Assembly (NCBI RefSeq): GCF_900176325.1 | Contig: NZ_FWXK01000002.1 | Span: 1 to 64,000 of the forward strand | DNA length: 64,000 nucleotides | Reading direction: 5' to 3' | Source of the DNA: Aerococcus suis | GTDB taxonomy: Bacteria > Bacillota > Bacilli > Lactobacillales > Aerococcaceae | The notes under the pieces: model-generated | Database searches by the model: none | Told to the model about the DNA's origin: nothing | What the model saw: only the letters and a program-made list of their open reading frames with translations | Shown here: in pieces, positions 48,672-57,873 of the stretch | Position numbering within the stretch: the stretch's first letter is position 1 | How the letters are laid out: every line of letters starts with the position of its first letter | Translations under genes and position numbers: made by a program

Positions 48672-50404
48672 TGTTGCAATTCCTCCTCACTTAATTGTGA
48701 TGCCGCGATTTCATAGTAGAGTGGTGAATTTTTAAGTAATTCTTCATGCGTGCCTTTAGCGGCCACATGTCCTTCATCTAAAACGATAATTTGGTCGGCA
48801 TGCATAATGGTCCCCACACGTTGAGCGACAATGACAGTAGTGGCATCTTTCGTTTCGTCTTTTAATGCTTTACGTAATGCCGCGTCTGTTTTATAGTCTA
48901 GAGCGGAAAAACTATCATCAAAAATATAAATTTCGCGACCACCGATAATGGATCGAGCAATTGATAGGCGTTGTTTTTGACCACCTGATAGGTTATTTCC
49001 ACCTTCAGCTAAGTGAGTTTGGTAATGATTTTCAAGTCGATGAATAAATTCTTGAGCTTGAGATATCATTGTGGCATGCTCCAAATCTTCTTTACTAGCA
49101 TCAAATTTACCAAAACGTAAATTTTCGTCAATATCACCAGTAAATAACAGTGCCTTTTGTGGCGTATAGCCAATTTTTTGTCGCAATTTGTCAAGACCAT
49201 AATCACGCACATCAATACCATCAACTAAGATTTGTCCCTTTGATACATCATAAAAACGGGGAATTAATTTAACAATAGTTGATTTTCCTGATCCGGTAGA
49301 CCCAATAAAGGCAATGGTATCACCAGGTTTCGTTTTAAAATTGATATGTTGAAGGACCGGTTTATCCGCATCCGGATAAGCAAAGTCGACATCACGAAAC
49401 TCTAATGTTCCGTATTCTTCGGAATCATTTTGTTGTTCCGTTTCTGGTTTTTCTTGAACAGAAATTGGTGTCTCAAGAACTTCTTCTAACCGTTCAGCTG
49501 ACACTTGAGCACGTGGATAAATCATAAAAATATTGGCGAATAGCATGAGGCTAAATAACGCGTGAAATACATACTCAATAAAAGCGACGATTGTACCCAC
49601 TTGCATCGTTTGATTTTCGATATATCCAGAACCAAACCAAATAATCGCAATAATAGCTAAGTTGACAATTATTGAGAATAATGCAGGCGTTACTGCCATC
49701 CAACGAAAGAGGGTAGTTGATTCTTGACGATAAGCATTATTTGCTTTAGCAAATCGATTTTCTTGAAAATCTTCTCGATTAAAGGCACGAATAACACGTA
49801 ATCCAGTGATTGATTCCCGAAGCACTCGGTTAATACGATCTAGAAAGTTCTGCTGACGTTCTGAAATTGGCAAGGTAATTCGAGCGATTAACAAAACGGT
49901 GATGAAAATAATGGGTGCTAAAGGAAGAATCGTCAAACCTAAGCGAATGGATGTCCTGATAATCATGATGACACTTACAATAATCATCATCGGAGCGGTA
50001 AATCCCTGACGTATAATCATATCAGTAAATTGTAATAAAATAAAAGCATCACTAGAAATTCGAGTCGTTAATGAAGGAACTCCTAACTCTTGAAATTCAT
50101 GATGCGATAGTTGATGCATTTTTCGGTAAGCATCGTTTCGCATTTCCATCGTCATTGAATTAACGATTTTACTGGACGTATAAATCGTCAGTAAACGTCC
50201 AACTAAGCCAATTAGAGCTAACCCAACCATAAAGAAAAAATAACGCCAAATAATATCGGCATTATCTACTAAAATTCCTTCATCAATCATTCTAGCAAGC
50301 ATGGTAGGTAGACCTAAAGTAACTAAAACAAAACCTAAATTTCCTAATATAGCTAAAATTAATAAGCCTTTATAGGATTTAACATATTTCCAAATATAGG
50401 CCAT
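48668..50404 (-). CDS. Heterodimeric ABC exporter, subunit with degenerate ATPase site
   Basis: 578-residue half-transporter with six membrane helices (about 1-300) and an ATPase domain. Walker A GSTGSGKST and signature LSGGQKQRLS are canonical, but Walker B reads YIFDDSFSALD, with Asp in place of the catalytic Glu, and the H-loop position is Gln (VAQRVGT) instead of His. This is the usual asymmetry of heterodimeric exporters. AAGGAAGGATGAT precedes the ATG. First gene of the two-gene operon; promoter at 50469-50440. Confidence 0.92.
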   Translation of the reverse strand: MAYIWKYVKSYKGLLILAILGNLGFVLVTLGLPTMLARMIDEGILVDNADIIWRYFFFMVGLALIGLVGRLLTIYTSSKIVNSMTMEMRNDAYRKMHQLSHHEFQELGVPSLTTRISSDAFILLQFTDMIIRQGFTAPMMIIVSVIMIIRTSIRLGLTILPLAPIIFITVLLIARITLPISERQQNFLDRINRVLRESITGLRVIRAFNREDFQENRFAKANNAYRQESTTLFRWMAVTPALFSIIVNLAIIAIIWFGSGYIENQTMQVGTIVAFIEYVFHALFSLMLFANIFMIYPRAQVSAERLEEVLETPISVQEKPETEQQNDSEEYGTLEFRDVDFAYPDADKPVLQHINFKTKPGDTIAFIGSTGSGKSTIVKLIPRFYDVSKGQILVDGIDVRDYGLDKLRQKIGYTPQKALLFTGDIDENLRFGKFDASKEDLEHATMISQAQEFIHRLENHYQTHLAEGGNNLSGGQKQRLSIARSIIGGREIYIFDDSFSALDYKTDAALRKALKDETKDATTVIVAQRVGTIMHADQIIVLDEGHVAAKGTHEELLKNSPLYYEIAASQLSEEELQQ

Positions 50405-50439
50405 ATCATCCTTCCTTTCTGTACAATATTGCTTAAGCT

Positions 50440-50469
50440 ATTATAGACCGCGGTTACTTAGGTTGTAAA
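50440..50469 (-). promoter_or_regulatory. Promoter of the ABC exporter operon
   Basis: Minus strand TTTACA (50469-50464), 18-base gap, TATAAT (50445-50440), 36 bases before the start codon. Confidence 0.75.
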
Positions 50470-50521
50470 GGAAAGCAATTGTATTTATGAAAAAATAGTG
50501 AACATAAATTTAATATAAAAA

Positions 50522-50553
50522 TAAAAAACACCTGTTGGGGGCAGGTGCTTTTT
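50522..50553. terminator. Terminator downstream of the ABC-F gene
   Basis: Stem CACCTG/CAGGTG (extended by A-T pairs AAAAAAC.../GCTTTTTT) around TTGGGGG, with T-runs on both strands. On the minus strand it lies about 110 bases after the ABC-F stop. Confidence 0.88.
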
Positions 50554-50574
50554 TCATTTCTGTGGGGCCAGAAA

Positions 50575-50620
50575 GGTAACCGCAATTGTTACCATAAATA
50601 GAGTATAACGCGACTCTATT
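50575..50620. repeat. Two adjacent inverted repeats downstream of the ABC-F gene
   Basis: GGTAAC/GTTACC (50575-50593, 7-base gap) and AATAGAGT/ACTCTATT (50597-50620, 8-base gap), both perfect. On the minus strand the second overlaps a TATACT (50607-50602). They may be 3' mRNA structures or operators of a small transcript ending at the terminator at 50522. Confidence 0.55.
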
Positions 50621-50663
50621 GATTTAAAGTAAATGTTTTGTAAATCTTTGTAAATAAAAGGCA

Positions 50664-52286
50664 TTAATATAATTGATTCACGCGTTTTTGCGTATCCTTA
50701 TCATTTAAGTAATCGCTGTAAGTGGTATTAATACGATCGACAACTCCGGATGGACTGACATGGATAATACGGTTCGCGATGGTTTCAACAAATTCACGGT
50801 CATGAGATGTAAAGAGTACTACTTCTTTAAATTTAATCAGACCGTCGTTTAAACTGGAAATAGACTCTAAATCTAAATGATTTGTTGGCTCATCTAGAAT
50901 CAATACATTAGCCTTAGAGAGCATCATTTTAGATAACATACACCGAACCTTTTCGCCTCCTGATAGCACGGAAACTTCTTTATTAACATCTTCTCCTGAG
51001 AAAAGCATCCGACCAAGGAAACTTCTCAAGAACGTATTATCTTGTTCTTCTGGCGACGCATATTGACGTAACCATTCTAAAATCGTTTGGTTGTTGGCTG
51101 TAAATTCCTCAGAGTTATCTCTGGCTAAATAACTTTGTGAAGTGGTGACTCCCCATTTGTAAGTTCCACTATCTGGTTCCATTTCACCCATAATAATTTT
51201 AAATAAGGTTGTTGTCGCTATATCATTACGACTTTCAAAGGCTACTTTCTCATCTGGTCTGATGTTAAACGTAATGTTATCAAGTACCTTAACACCGTCA
51301 ATCGTTTTGGAAAGATTTTCGACACTAAGAACGTCATTACCAATTTCTCTTTCAGGTTCAAACCCAACATAAGGATACTTACGACTTGATGGTTCGATAT
51401 CATCTAATTCAATTTTTTCTAACATTTTTTTACGAGAGGTTGCTTGTTTCGATTTCGAAGCATTTGCTGAAAATCGAGCAATAAATTCTTGCAATTCTTT
51501 AATTTTTTCTTCTTTTTTAGCGTTAGCATCCGCCTGTAATTTAGCAGCTAATTCAGATGATTGTTTCCAGAAATCGTAATTTCCGACATATAATTTAATT
51601 TTGCCAAAATCAACATCACAAATATGAGTACACACTTTATTTAAAAAGTAGCGGTCATGAGAGACAACAATGACAGTATTTGGGAAGTTAATAATATATT
51701 CGCTTAGCCATTCAATGGCATTCGAATCTAAACCATTAGTCGGTTCGTCGAGAAGTAAAATATCTGGATTGCCAAATAGTGCTTGAGCAAGTAAAACCTT
51801 TACTTTATCTTTTTCTCGTAATTCGCTCATTTGCATCGTATGCATCGATTCATCGATATTTAAACCTTTTAATAATTGCGCCGCTTCAGCATCAGCTTCC
51901 CAACCGTTTAATTCAGCAAATTCTGCTTCTAATTCACCTGCACGAACACCGTCCTCTTCGGTAAATTCAGGTTTTGCATAAATAGCATCCTTTTCCAGTT
52001 TAATATCATATAACCGTTTATTTCCCATAATGACCGTATCTAATACAGTGAATTCTTCAAAACCAAAATGGTCCTGACTTAATACGGAAATACGTTCATC
52101 AGGATCTTTACTGACTGTACCAGTTGAAGGTTGAATTTTACCTGACAAGATATTTAAAAAGGTTGATTTTCCAGCACCATTTGCACCGATAATTCCATAG
52201 CAATTTCCTGGAGAAAATGCGAGATTGACATTGTCATATAACTTTCGGTCAGAAAAATGAAGACTGACATCATTAACTGTTAACAT
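50664..52286 (-). CDS. ykpA: ABC-F family ATPase (YkpA/YbiT-like)
   Basis: 540 residues with two ABC ATPase domains and no membrane segment. ABC-F proteins bind the ribosomal E-site and modulate translation. Domain 1 has Walker A GANGAGKST and Walker B ILLLDEPTNGLD, but the signature region is degenerate (MSELREKDKVKV). The linker contains ARFSANASKSKQATSRKK. In domain 2 the Walker A is degenerate (ESRNDIATTTLF), while LSGGEKVRCM and LILDEPTNHLD are intact. As I recall, YkpA of Bacillus subtilis shows the same degeneracies, so they are family features, not damage. AGAGGAAATAA precedes the ATG. Confidence 0.93.
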   Translation of the reverse strand: MLTVNDVSLHFSDRKLYDNVNLAFSPGNCYGIIGANGAGKSTFLNILSGKIQPSTGTVSKDPDERISVLSQDHFGFEEFTVLDTVIMGNKRLYDIKLEKDAIYAKPEFTEEDGVRAGELEAEFAELNGWEADAEAAQLLKGLNIDESMHTMQMSELREKDKVKVLLAQALFGNPDILLLDEPTNGLDSNAIEWLSEYIINFPNTVIVVSHDRYFLNKVCTHICDVDFGKIKLYVGNYDFWKQSSELAAKLQADANAKKEEKIKELQEFIARFSANASKSKQATSRKKMLEKIELDDIEPSSRKYPYVGFEPEREIGNDVLSVENLSKTIDGVKVLDNITFNIRPDEKVAFESRNDIATTTLFKIIMGEMEPDSGTYKWGVTTSQSYLARDNSEEFTANNQTILEWLRQYASPEEQDNTFLRSFLGRMLFSGEDVNKEVSVLSGGEKVRCMLSKMMLSKANVLILDEPTNHLDLESISSLNDGLIKFKEVVLFTSHDREFVETIANRIIHVSPSGVVDRINTTYSDYLNDKDTQKRVNQLY

Positions 52287-52346
52287 TTATTTCCTCTTTC
52301 TGCCTTAAGGCTGTGTTGTAAACTGACCCCCATTATGACATGAATA

Positions 52347-52384
52347 GTGCCTTAGAGGCAAATAGATTTTGTCGTCTAAGGCAC
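52347..52384. repeat. Inverted repeat between ppk and the ABC-F gene
   Basis: GTGCCTTAGA (52347-52356) and TCTAAGGCAC (52375-52384) are perfectly complementary with an 18-base loop, 11 bases beyond the ppk stop. No T-run follows on the minus strand, and a -35-like TTGCCT and a CATAAT -10 of the ABC-F gene overlap or follow it. It may be a weak terminator or a 3' stabilising structure. Confidence 0.6.
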
Positions 52385-52394
52385 ACTCATAAGG

Positions 52395-54551
52395 TTATTT
52401 ATTTTTTTTAGTAGCGAGATGACTTTGGATGCGATTTAGCCATTTTTTATGAGATGTTTGTAGTGATCTCGGATCTTGGCGTTCAATTTCAGCTTTAGTG
52501 GCAAATACCATTTGAGCATCAACAGGGGTGTCATCGTTACGTACATAGGCATAATGACTATTCGGTAACTTATAACGCGCTTTAATATTATCATCAAGGT
52601 AAACATTTAAAATCGCTTTAAGCTCTTTACGAATATCAGCATCTAAAATTGGAAATTCAATTTCAACACGTTTAATCATATTACGCGTCATCATATCTGC
52701 TGATGATAAGAATAATTTTTCGTCACCATTATTATTAAACCAGTAGATACGACTGTGTTCTAAAAAGCGACCAATGATACTAATGACACGAATATTTTCG
52801 CTTAATCCAGGAATTCCTGGATTAAGGCAACAAATTCCACGAATAATTAAATCCACTTTGACGCCAGCCTGGCTTGCTTCATAAAGTTTTTTAATAATAC
52901 GTTTAGAAGTTAGTGAATTCATTTTGGCAATAATATGACCATTACCATATTTTTTATGTTGCTTGATTTCTTGGTCGATATCTTCCATATAGGTATCCCT
53001 AATATCAAAAGGAGATACATGTAAATAATGATATTCAGGTTGTTTAGAGTACCCACTTAAGTAGTTAAAAAAGTCAGTCGCATCTTGAGCGATTTTATCA
53101 TTGGTTGTAATAATTCCCATATCGGTATAAATTCGAGCGGTTTTGTCATTATAATTGCCAGTTCCTAAATGGACATAACGTTTTAGTTTTCCATGTTTTA
53201 GTTTCATTACCATGGCAATTTTACTATGAGTTTTAAGATGTGTTTTACCGTAAATGACATGGCATCCGGCTTCTTCTAGCACTTTTGCCCATTGGACATT
53301 ATTTTCTTCGTCAAAGCGGGCTTTCAGTTCGACTAATACGGTGACTTGTTTACCATGCTCAGCTGCTGTTTTTAAAGCTTGGACGATTGGCGAATTATTT
53401 GATACTCGATATAACGTTTGTTTGATTGCGATTGTGTCAGGGTCACTAGCAGCATCCTGGATAAACTTAACAATTGGTTGGAAAGAATCGTATGGATGAT
53501 GGAAGAACAAATCTTTTTTATCGGCTGCTTTGAAAACATTTGTGCCTTGTAACTCTTTAGGATAAACAGGGGTAAATTTATTAAACGTTAAATTTGGATA
53601 ATAAGCTTCTAAGTCATCAATGGCTTCATTTAGTCCTGTTAAATCAAGGGGACCATTAATTAAGTAGACATCGCGTTCTTTTAATTCGAGTTGACGAGTT
53701 AAGTAATCAATATCATCTGCCAATACTTCGGGGTGTTTAGTACGAGTATCGACTTCTAAGCGAACAGAACGGCCATTACGACGCTTAATTAAATAATCTT
53801 CAATAACAGCTAATAAGTCTTCAGCACCATCTTCATGAATATCCAAATCAGCATTACGGGTTACTCTGAAGAAAAATGAACTCGTGATTTCGTATCCTTT
53901 AAACATATCATGAATAAAGGCTTGAATAATTTCTTCAACTGGTACTAAGAAATGATGGTTATTTTCTTGATAGTGATAATAACGACTAACAAGTGGTGGA
54001 ATAGGGACAATAGCTGTCTGTTCTTCTCCATTACGATATAAATGAACAAAAAGATGTGTGACTTTATTATTTAAGTTAGGGAATGGACGATAAGCATCAA
54101 TTCCTAAAGGCGTTAAAGTTGGAAAGACCGCTTGATAGTAAAAGTCTTTTATTTTTGACCATTCTTTTTGTGACGCTTCATGAATTGAAATAAAATGAAT
54201 ATTATGTTCTTCACATTCTTTAATTAATTGATAATAGAGTTGGTATTGATAAGTGACATTGGCTTTATTGACACGAGACACTTCTGCTAATTGTTCATCT
54301 GGTGACCATTGTTTTTTACTATCAACGTAATTAGCACCCATATAGTGTTGATCTTGTAATCCAGCAACACGAACCATCATGAACTCATCTAGATTGGAAC
54401 TACCGATAGCCAAGAATCCTAAACGTTCGAGTAAGGGATTGCGAGTATCTTCAGCTTCTTGTAACACACGATAGTTAAATCCTAACCATGAGACTTCACG
54501 GTTATCATAATAATCAGGGTTATCATAATCAAATTTTAAGTTGTTAGTCAT
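52395..54551 (-). CDS. ppk: Polyphosphate kinase 1
   Basis: 718 residues. PPK1 polymerises the gamma phosphate of ATP into polyphosphate through a phosphohistidine. Domains in order: N-terminal helical domain, head domain, and two phospholipase D-like catalytic domains. The catalytic His is in KTHLKTHSKIAMV (HSK; equivalent of H435 in Escherichia coli), and the second conserved His is in LEHSRIYWF. The opening YYDNREVSWLGFNYRVL is typical. The second of two in-frame ATG codons (54551) is chosen because AAAGGA lies eight bases before it, while the first (54560) immediately abuts that site. Downstream of ppx in the same operon (gap about 30 bases). Confidence 0.96.
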   Translation of the reverse strand: MTNNLKFDYDNPDYYDNREVSWLGFNYRVLQEAEDTRNPLLERLGFLAIGSSNLDEFMMVRVAGLQDQHYMGANYVDSKKQWSPDEQLAEVSRVNKANVTYQYQLYYQLIKECEEHNIHFISIHEASQKEWSKIKDFYYQAVFPTLTPLGIDAYRPFPNLNNKVTHLFVHLYRNGEEQTAIVPIPPLVSRYYHYQENNHHFLVPVEEIIQAFIHDMFKGYEITSSFFFRVTRNADLDIHEDGAEDLLAVIEDYLIKRRNGRSVRLEVDTRTKHPEVLADDIDYLTRQLELKERDVYLINGPLDLTGLNEAIDDLEAYYPNLTFNKFTPVYPKELQGTNVFKAADKKDLFFHHPYDSFQPIVKFIQDAASDPDTIAIKQTLYRVSNNSPIVQALKTAAEHGKQVTVLVELKARFDEENNVQWAKVLEEAGCHVIYGKTHLKTHSKIAMVMKLKHGKLKRYVHLGTGNYNDKTARIYTDMGIITTNDKIAQDATDFFNYLSGYSKQPEYHYLHVSPFDIRDTYMEDIDQEIKQHKKYGNGHIIAKMNSLTSKRIIKKLYEASQAGVKVDLIIRGICCLNPGIPGLSENIRVISIIGRFLEHSRIYWFNNNGDEKLFLSSADMMTRNMIKRVEIEFPILDADIRKELKAILNVYLDDNIKARYKLPNSHYAYVRNDDTPVDAQMVFATKAEIERQDPRSLQTSHKKWLNRIQSHLATKKNK

Positions 54552-54581
54552 AGAACCCATCCTTTCTTGATAGCTTTGGGG

Positions 54582-56135
54582 TTAGTTTATCAATTTATAA
54601 GACGACTCGTTAATAAATTCAATCGTAATGTCTGCATCGATGATTCGTTCTAAATGTTTTTTCTGACTTTCAGACCGATGAAGCTCAGAAATTAATGTTC
54701 CGGTATAAAAAATACGCAGGATAATTTGATTTTGTTTCTTCACTAAATCAATATCTTTAATGAGATTAGTATTCGCTTCATTTAAACATTCAGAGAACTT
54801 TATCAAGCCTCCTGTATTTTGTAAGTATGTGATTTCATCATCGCTAAACCAGTCCCCAAAGTTATGCAAGTATTCTTTAAATAAGGTTTTATTTTTATAA
54901 CTTGCTAACACTGCTAGCATAATACGCTCTTTATGGTTAAAACCATTCAGGTTCGAATTGGAAATGAGATAAAACGTATGTTGTGATGCATTTCCTGGTT
55001 CAATCATTTCTCCTAAGTAATAAAGATAGGCCCCAAAATTGAGTAATTTTAACTCATACTCATTATAATCTAAATTACCATTTTCGTGTAACGCATGATA
55101 AATTTTATTCGCATTCACCATCCGTTGAGCGCCATTGGTCATTCGAACATCGTATAGTCCTGTAAGACGTTCAATCGTTTGTTCCGGCACGTAATTGATA
55201 TTGAAAGCATCGGGATATTCCTCTTCCATGTATTCATATAAAATACCTTCACGCAATCCACGTTGACTAAAAATAAATTGAGAGGCGTGGACAAATTGAA
55301 TCAGTTCATCAAATACAATAGTTGCTGGAATAATAATATCTGCACGTTCTGAACTTAAACCATCTAACTTCCGTAATTCTTTGCTAGATAAATCAGTAAA
55401 TAAATCCAACGTATCTGTAATATCTTGAGGCGACATGATGTAATTATGAAGTCCTGCCATTGTATAATTATTTTCTGTTTGATGGACGCGAACAACATTC
55501 CGGGCAGACCCACCAACGGCAACAATTGGTAATTTTGTCTTCTTCATAAAATCTTTTTTCTTAAAGGCAGACTTGACAAATTCTCTTGTTTTTTCAATGG
55601 CTTTTTCATCATTATGATCGGTATTTTTAAAAAATTGATTTTTTAATGATACAGCTCCAAAAGGGAATGAATGTGAATCGATAATTTTTTTGTCCTTGAA
55701 GAGAGTAATTTCTGTCGATCCACCGCCAATGTCAATAGAAACGCCATCAGTTGTTGTCATAGAGTGGATAATGGCATTAAATCCATAGAAAGCTTCCATT
55801 TCCTCTGGAACAACCTCAATTTGAATATTCGTGCGTTCTTTCACCTGATCGATAATATCCTGACAATTTTTGGATTGTCGAATGGCTGCGGTAGCTTTTG
55901 GTAAGAGACGAGATGTTTGATAAATTTCTGTTTCCTGTTTAAAGGCTTTCAAGACATGGCACAAAACATCAATACCTTCTTGGCTCATCACTTTATCATC
56001 ATCAATATATTGGTATATTCTGGAAGGCATTTTGATATTTTGAACTTCTTTGATTGATAGATTATCTTCAATTTGAAAAATAACCAATCGTAGAGAGTTC
56101 GATCCAATGTCAATTAAGCCGATACGTTCTTTCAT
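54582..56135 (-). CDS. ppx: Exopolyphosphatase (Ppx/GppA family)
   Basis: 517-residue ASKHA-fold phosphatase. The phosphate-binding segment GLIDIGSNSLRLVIF opens the protein; the catalytic Glu lies in VVPEEMEAFYGF and the second phosphate loop in GVSIDIGGGSTEITLF. The C-terminal half (about 310-510) is an HD-like helical domain, degenerate in metal ligands as far as I can see. It degrades polyphosphate from its ends, opposing Ppk encoded next. AAAGGG precedes the ATG. Operon order HAD phosphatase, ppx, ppk. Confidence 0.95.
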   Translation of the reverse strand: MKERIGLIDIGSNSLRLVIFQIEDNLSIKEVQNIKMPSRIYQYIDDDKVMSQEGIDVLCHVLKAFKQETEIYQTSRLLPKATAAIRQSKNCQDIIDQVKERTNIQIEVVPEEMEAFYGFNAIIHSMTTTDGVSIDIGGGSTEITLFKDKKIIDSHSFPFGAVSLKNQFFKNTDHNDEKAIEKTREFVKSAFKKKDFMKKTKLPIVAVGGSARNVVRVHQTENNYTMAGLHNYIMSPQDITDTLDLFTDLSSKELRKLDGLSSERADIIIPATIVFDELIQFVHASQFIFSQRGLREGILYEYMEEEYPDAFNINYVPEQTIERLTGLYDVRMTNGAQRMVNANKIYHALHENGNLDYNEYELKLLNFGAYLYYLGEMIEPGNASQHTFYLISNSNLNGFNHKERIMLAVLASYKNKTLFKEYLHNFGDWFSDDEITYLQNTGGLIKFSECLNEANTNLIKDIDLVKKQNQIILRIFYTGTLISELHRSESQKKHLERIIDADITIEFINESSYKLIN

Positions 56136-56152
56136 GTCAAACCCTTTCTAAT

Positions 56153-57031
56153 TTAAATTGTCTGTGTTCTTTTTAAAGCATCAGCGATTGCTTTGGCAAC
56201 GCCGGCGTTATAGTTAGTATCTGTTTCATATTTTGCAACGTCTTTAACTCCTGGTTCAGCATTGCCCATAGCATATGAGTAACCAGCCATTTCTAGCATA
56301 GTGACATCATTAAAATTATCACCAACTGTTAAAATATTTTCTAGATTATAACCATGGTCGTCACAATATTTTTTAATCGCATCGCCTTTCGTTGCGCCTT
56401 GGCGTGAGATTTCTAAATTATTTTCAAAGGAACTCGTTGTATAGATGTTTTTGAATTCATTTTTTAATTCTTCAGCAAGAGGGTTTAAAACTTTTTGTCC
56501 GTCGACGTGAAGGACCGTTATTTTTAAGATATTTTGGTGATCTTTATCAATTAAATCGAGTAAATCATCACGATATTCAATCGCATTTACCTCATGGGAT
56601 TGTGTCGCACGTTGTTGACATTCTTCTCTAGATAGATCAGGATTTTGACGATGAATGAGTTCCGTCATTCCTAATATACGTTCCTTTTTAGAGCTAGAAT
56701 AAACATTTTTAGAAGTCATTGCTTCTAAATAATAGCCTTCAGCAGTCCCTTTTTTAATAATATTTTTAGCTGTCTCATCGGGTAAAGCGACTTCATATTC
56801 GACTTCACCGTTACGACCAAATAAAATAGCACCGTTTAATCCAATGATTGGGCAACGAATTCCAGCTTCATCTAATAGAGCTTTAGCTTCAGTGAAATTA
56901 CGACCAGTACTGACGATAAAGGGAATTCCCATATTATAGGTTTTCATCAACATTTTGGCATTTTGAGGATGGACATGAACGTTACGGTCCAGTAATGTCC
57001 CATCCATATCTGAGACAATTAATTCAAGCAT
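56153..57031 (-). CDS. Cof-type HAD-IIB family phosphatase
   Basis: 292 residues of the Cof subfamily. Motif I SDMDGTLLD (nucleophile Asp at about residue 8), motif II VSTGR, and motifs III/IV in KGDAIKKYC and TVGDNFNDVTMLEMAG are present, with a cap domain of type C2B between. Cof phosphatases act on sugar phosphates, pyridoxal phosphate or FMN; the substrate here is unknown. It is the first gene of the ppx-ppk operon, 17 bases before ppx, an interesting pairing of a small-molecule phosphatase with polyphosphate enzymes. AAGGAG precedes the ATG. Confidence 0.92.
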   Translation of the reverse strand: MLELIVSDMDGTLLDRNVHVHPQNAKMLMKTYNMGIPFIVSTGRNFTEAKALLDEAGIRCPIIGLNGAILFGRNGEVEYEVALPDETAKNIIKKGTAEGYYLEAMTSKNVYSSSKKERILGMTELIHRQNPDLSREECQQRATQSHEVNAIEYRDDLLDLIDKDHQNILKITVLHVDGQKVLNPLAEELKNEFKNIYTTSSFENNLEISRQGATKGDAIKKYCDDHGYNLENILTVGDNFNDVTMLEMAGYSYAMGNAEPGVKDVAKYETDTNYNAGVAKAIADALKRTQTI

Positions 57032-57120
57032 AGTAGTACTCCTTTATCTTTAGTTACTTAAAGTTTATCATAAGAAGGAGTAGGCAACTAGAATAATGCC
57101 AATTAAGTAGGAGGATTTAA

Positions 57121-57807
57121 ATGGAAAGTTTATCACAATATTTATCACCATCTTGGCAACAATTGCTTGCCGATTTTTTGGAAGGAGATACTTTTAAAAA
57201 ATTAGACGCCATCGTTTTGACAGCTTATGACATGAAGACAGTATATCCACCAAAGCAACAGGTTTTTGCAGCTTTAAATTATATGAAACCAGAAGATGTG
57301 AAAGTGGTTATTTTAGGTCAAGATCCTTATCATGGAGAAGGGCAGGCGAATGGCTTAAGCTTTTCAGTCCAACCTGGAGTGAAATTGCCTCCTTCTCTAC
57401 AAAATATTTTTAAAGAACGTGCTCATGATATTCATATCAACCCAAGTTCAAATGGCGATTTATCCAGTTGGGCGGAGCAGGGAGTATTGTTATTAAATAC
57501 TGTGCTAACCGTTACGGCACATGAAGCCAATTCTCATCGTAATTGGGGATGGGAGCAATTTACAGATGAAATATTAAAAAAAATTAGCAAAAATAATGAA
57601 CATATCGTTTTTATTTTATGGGGAAAAGCCGCTCAAAATAAACAAAAAATAATTGATACGAATCGTCATACCATTATCTGCGCGCCACACCCAAGTCCGT
57701 TATCAGCGTATCGAGGATTCTTCGATTCTGCACCTTTCTCTAAAGCAAATGAAGCACTTATTGCCCATCATCAAGAACCCATTGATTGGGATAATAATCA
57801 TAAATAA
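57121..57807 (+). CDS. ung: Uracil-DNA glycosylase (family 1)
   Basis: 228 residues. Removes uracil from DNA to start base excision repair. The water-activating loop GQDPYHGEGQANGLSFS contains catalytic Asp68, and the DNA-intercalating loop HPSPLSAYRG contains the catalytic His. Full length with no gaps. TAGGAGG precedes the ATG. Divergent from the HAD-ppx-ppk operon, with about 90 bases between them; own terminator. Confidence 0.97.
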   Translation: MESLSQYLSPSWQQLLADFLEGDTFKKLDAIVLTAYDMKTVYPPKQQVFAALNYMKPEDVKVVILGQDPYHGEGQANGLSFSVQPGVKLPPSLQNIFKERAHDIHINPSSNGDLSSWAEQGVLLLNTVLTVTAHEANSHRNWGWEQFTDEILKKISKNNEHIVFILWGKAAQNKQKIIDTNRHTIICAPHPSPLSAYRGFFDSAPFSKANEALIAHHQEPIDWDNNHK

Positions 57808-57860
57808 AATAACCCTCAAAAGCTATCTTACTTAAAAAGCTTTTGGGGGTTATCATTTAT
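57805..57860. terminator. Bidirectional terminator after ung
   Basis: Long stem ATAACCCTCAAAAGCT/AGCTTTTGGGGGTTAT (57809-57824, 57838-57853) with one G-T pair; T-rich on both outer sides. Convergent with the lipase-like gene. Confidence 0.85.
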
Positions 57861-57873
57861 ACTATTATAATCA

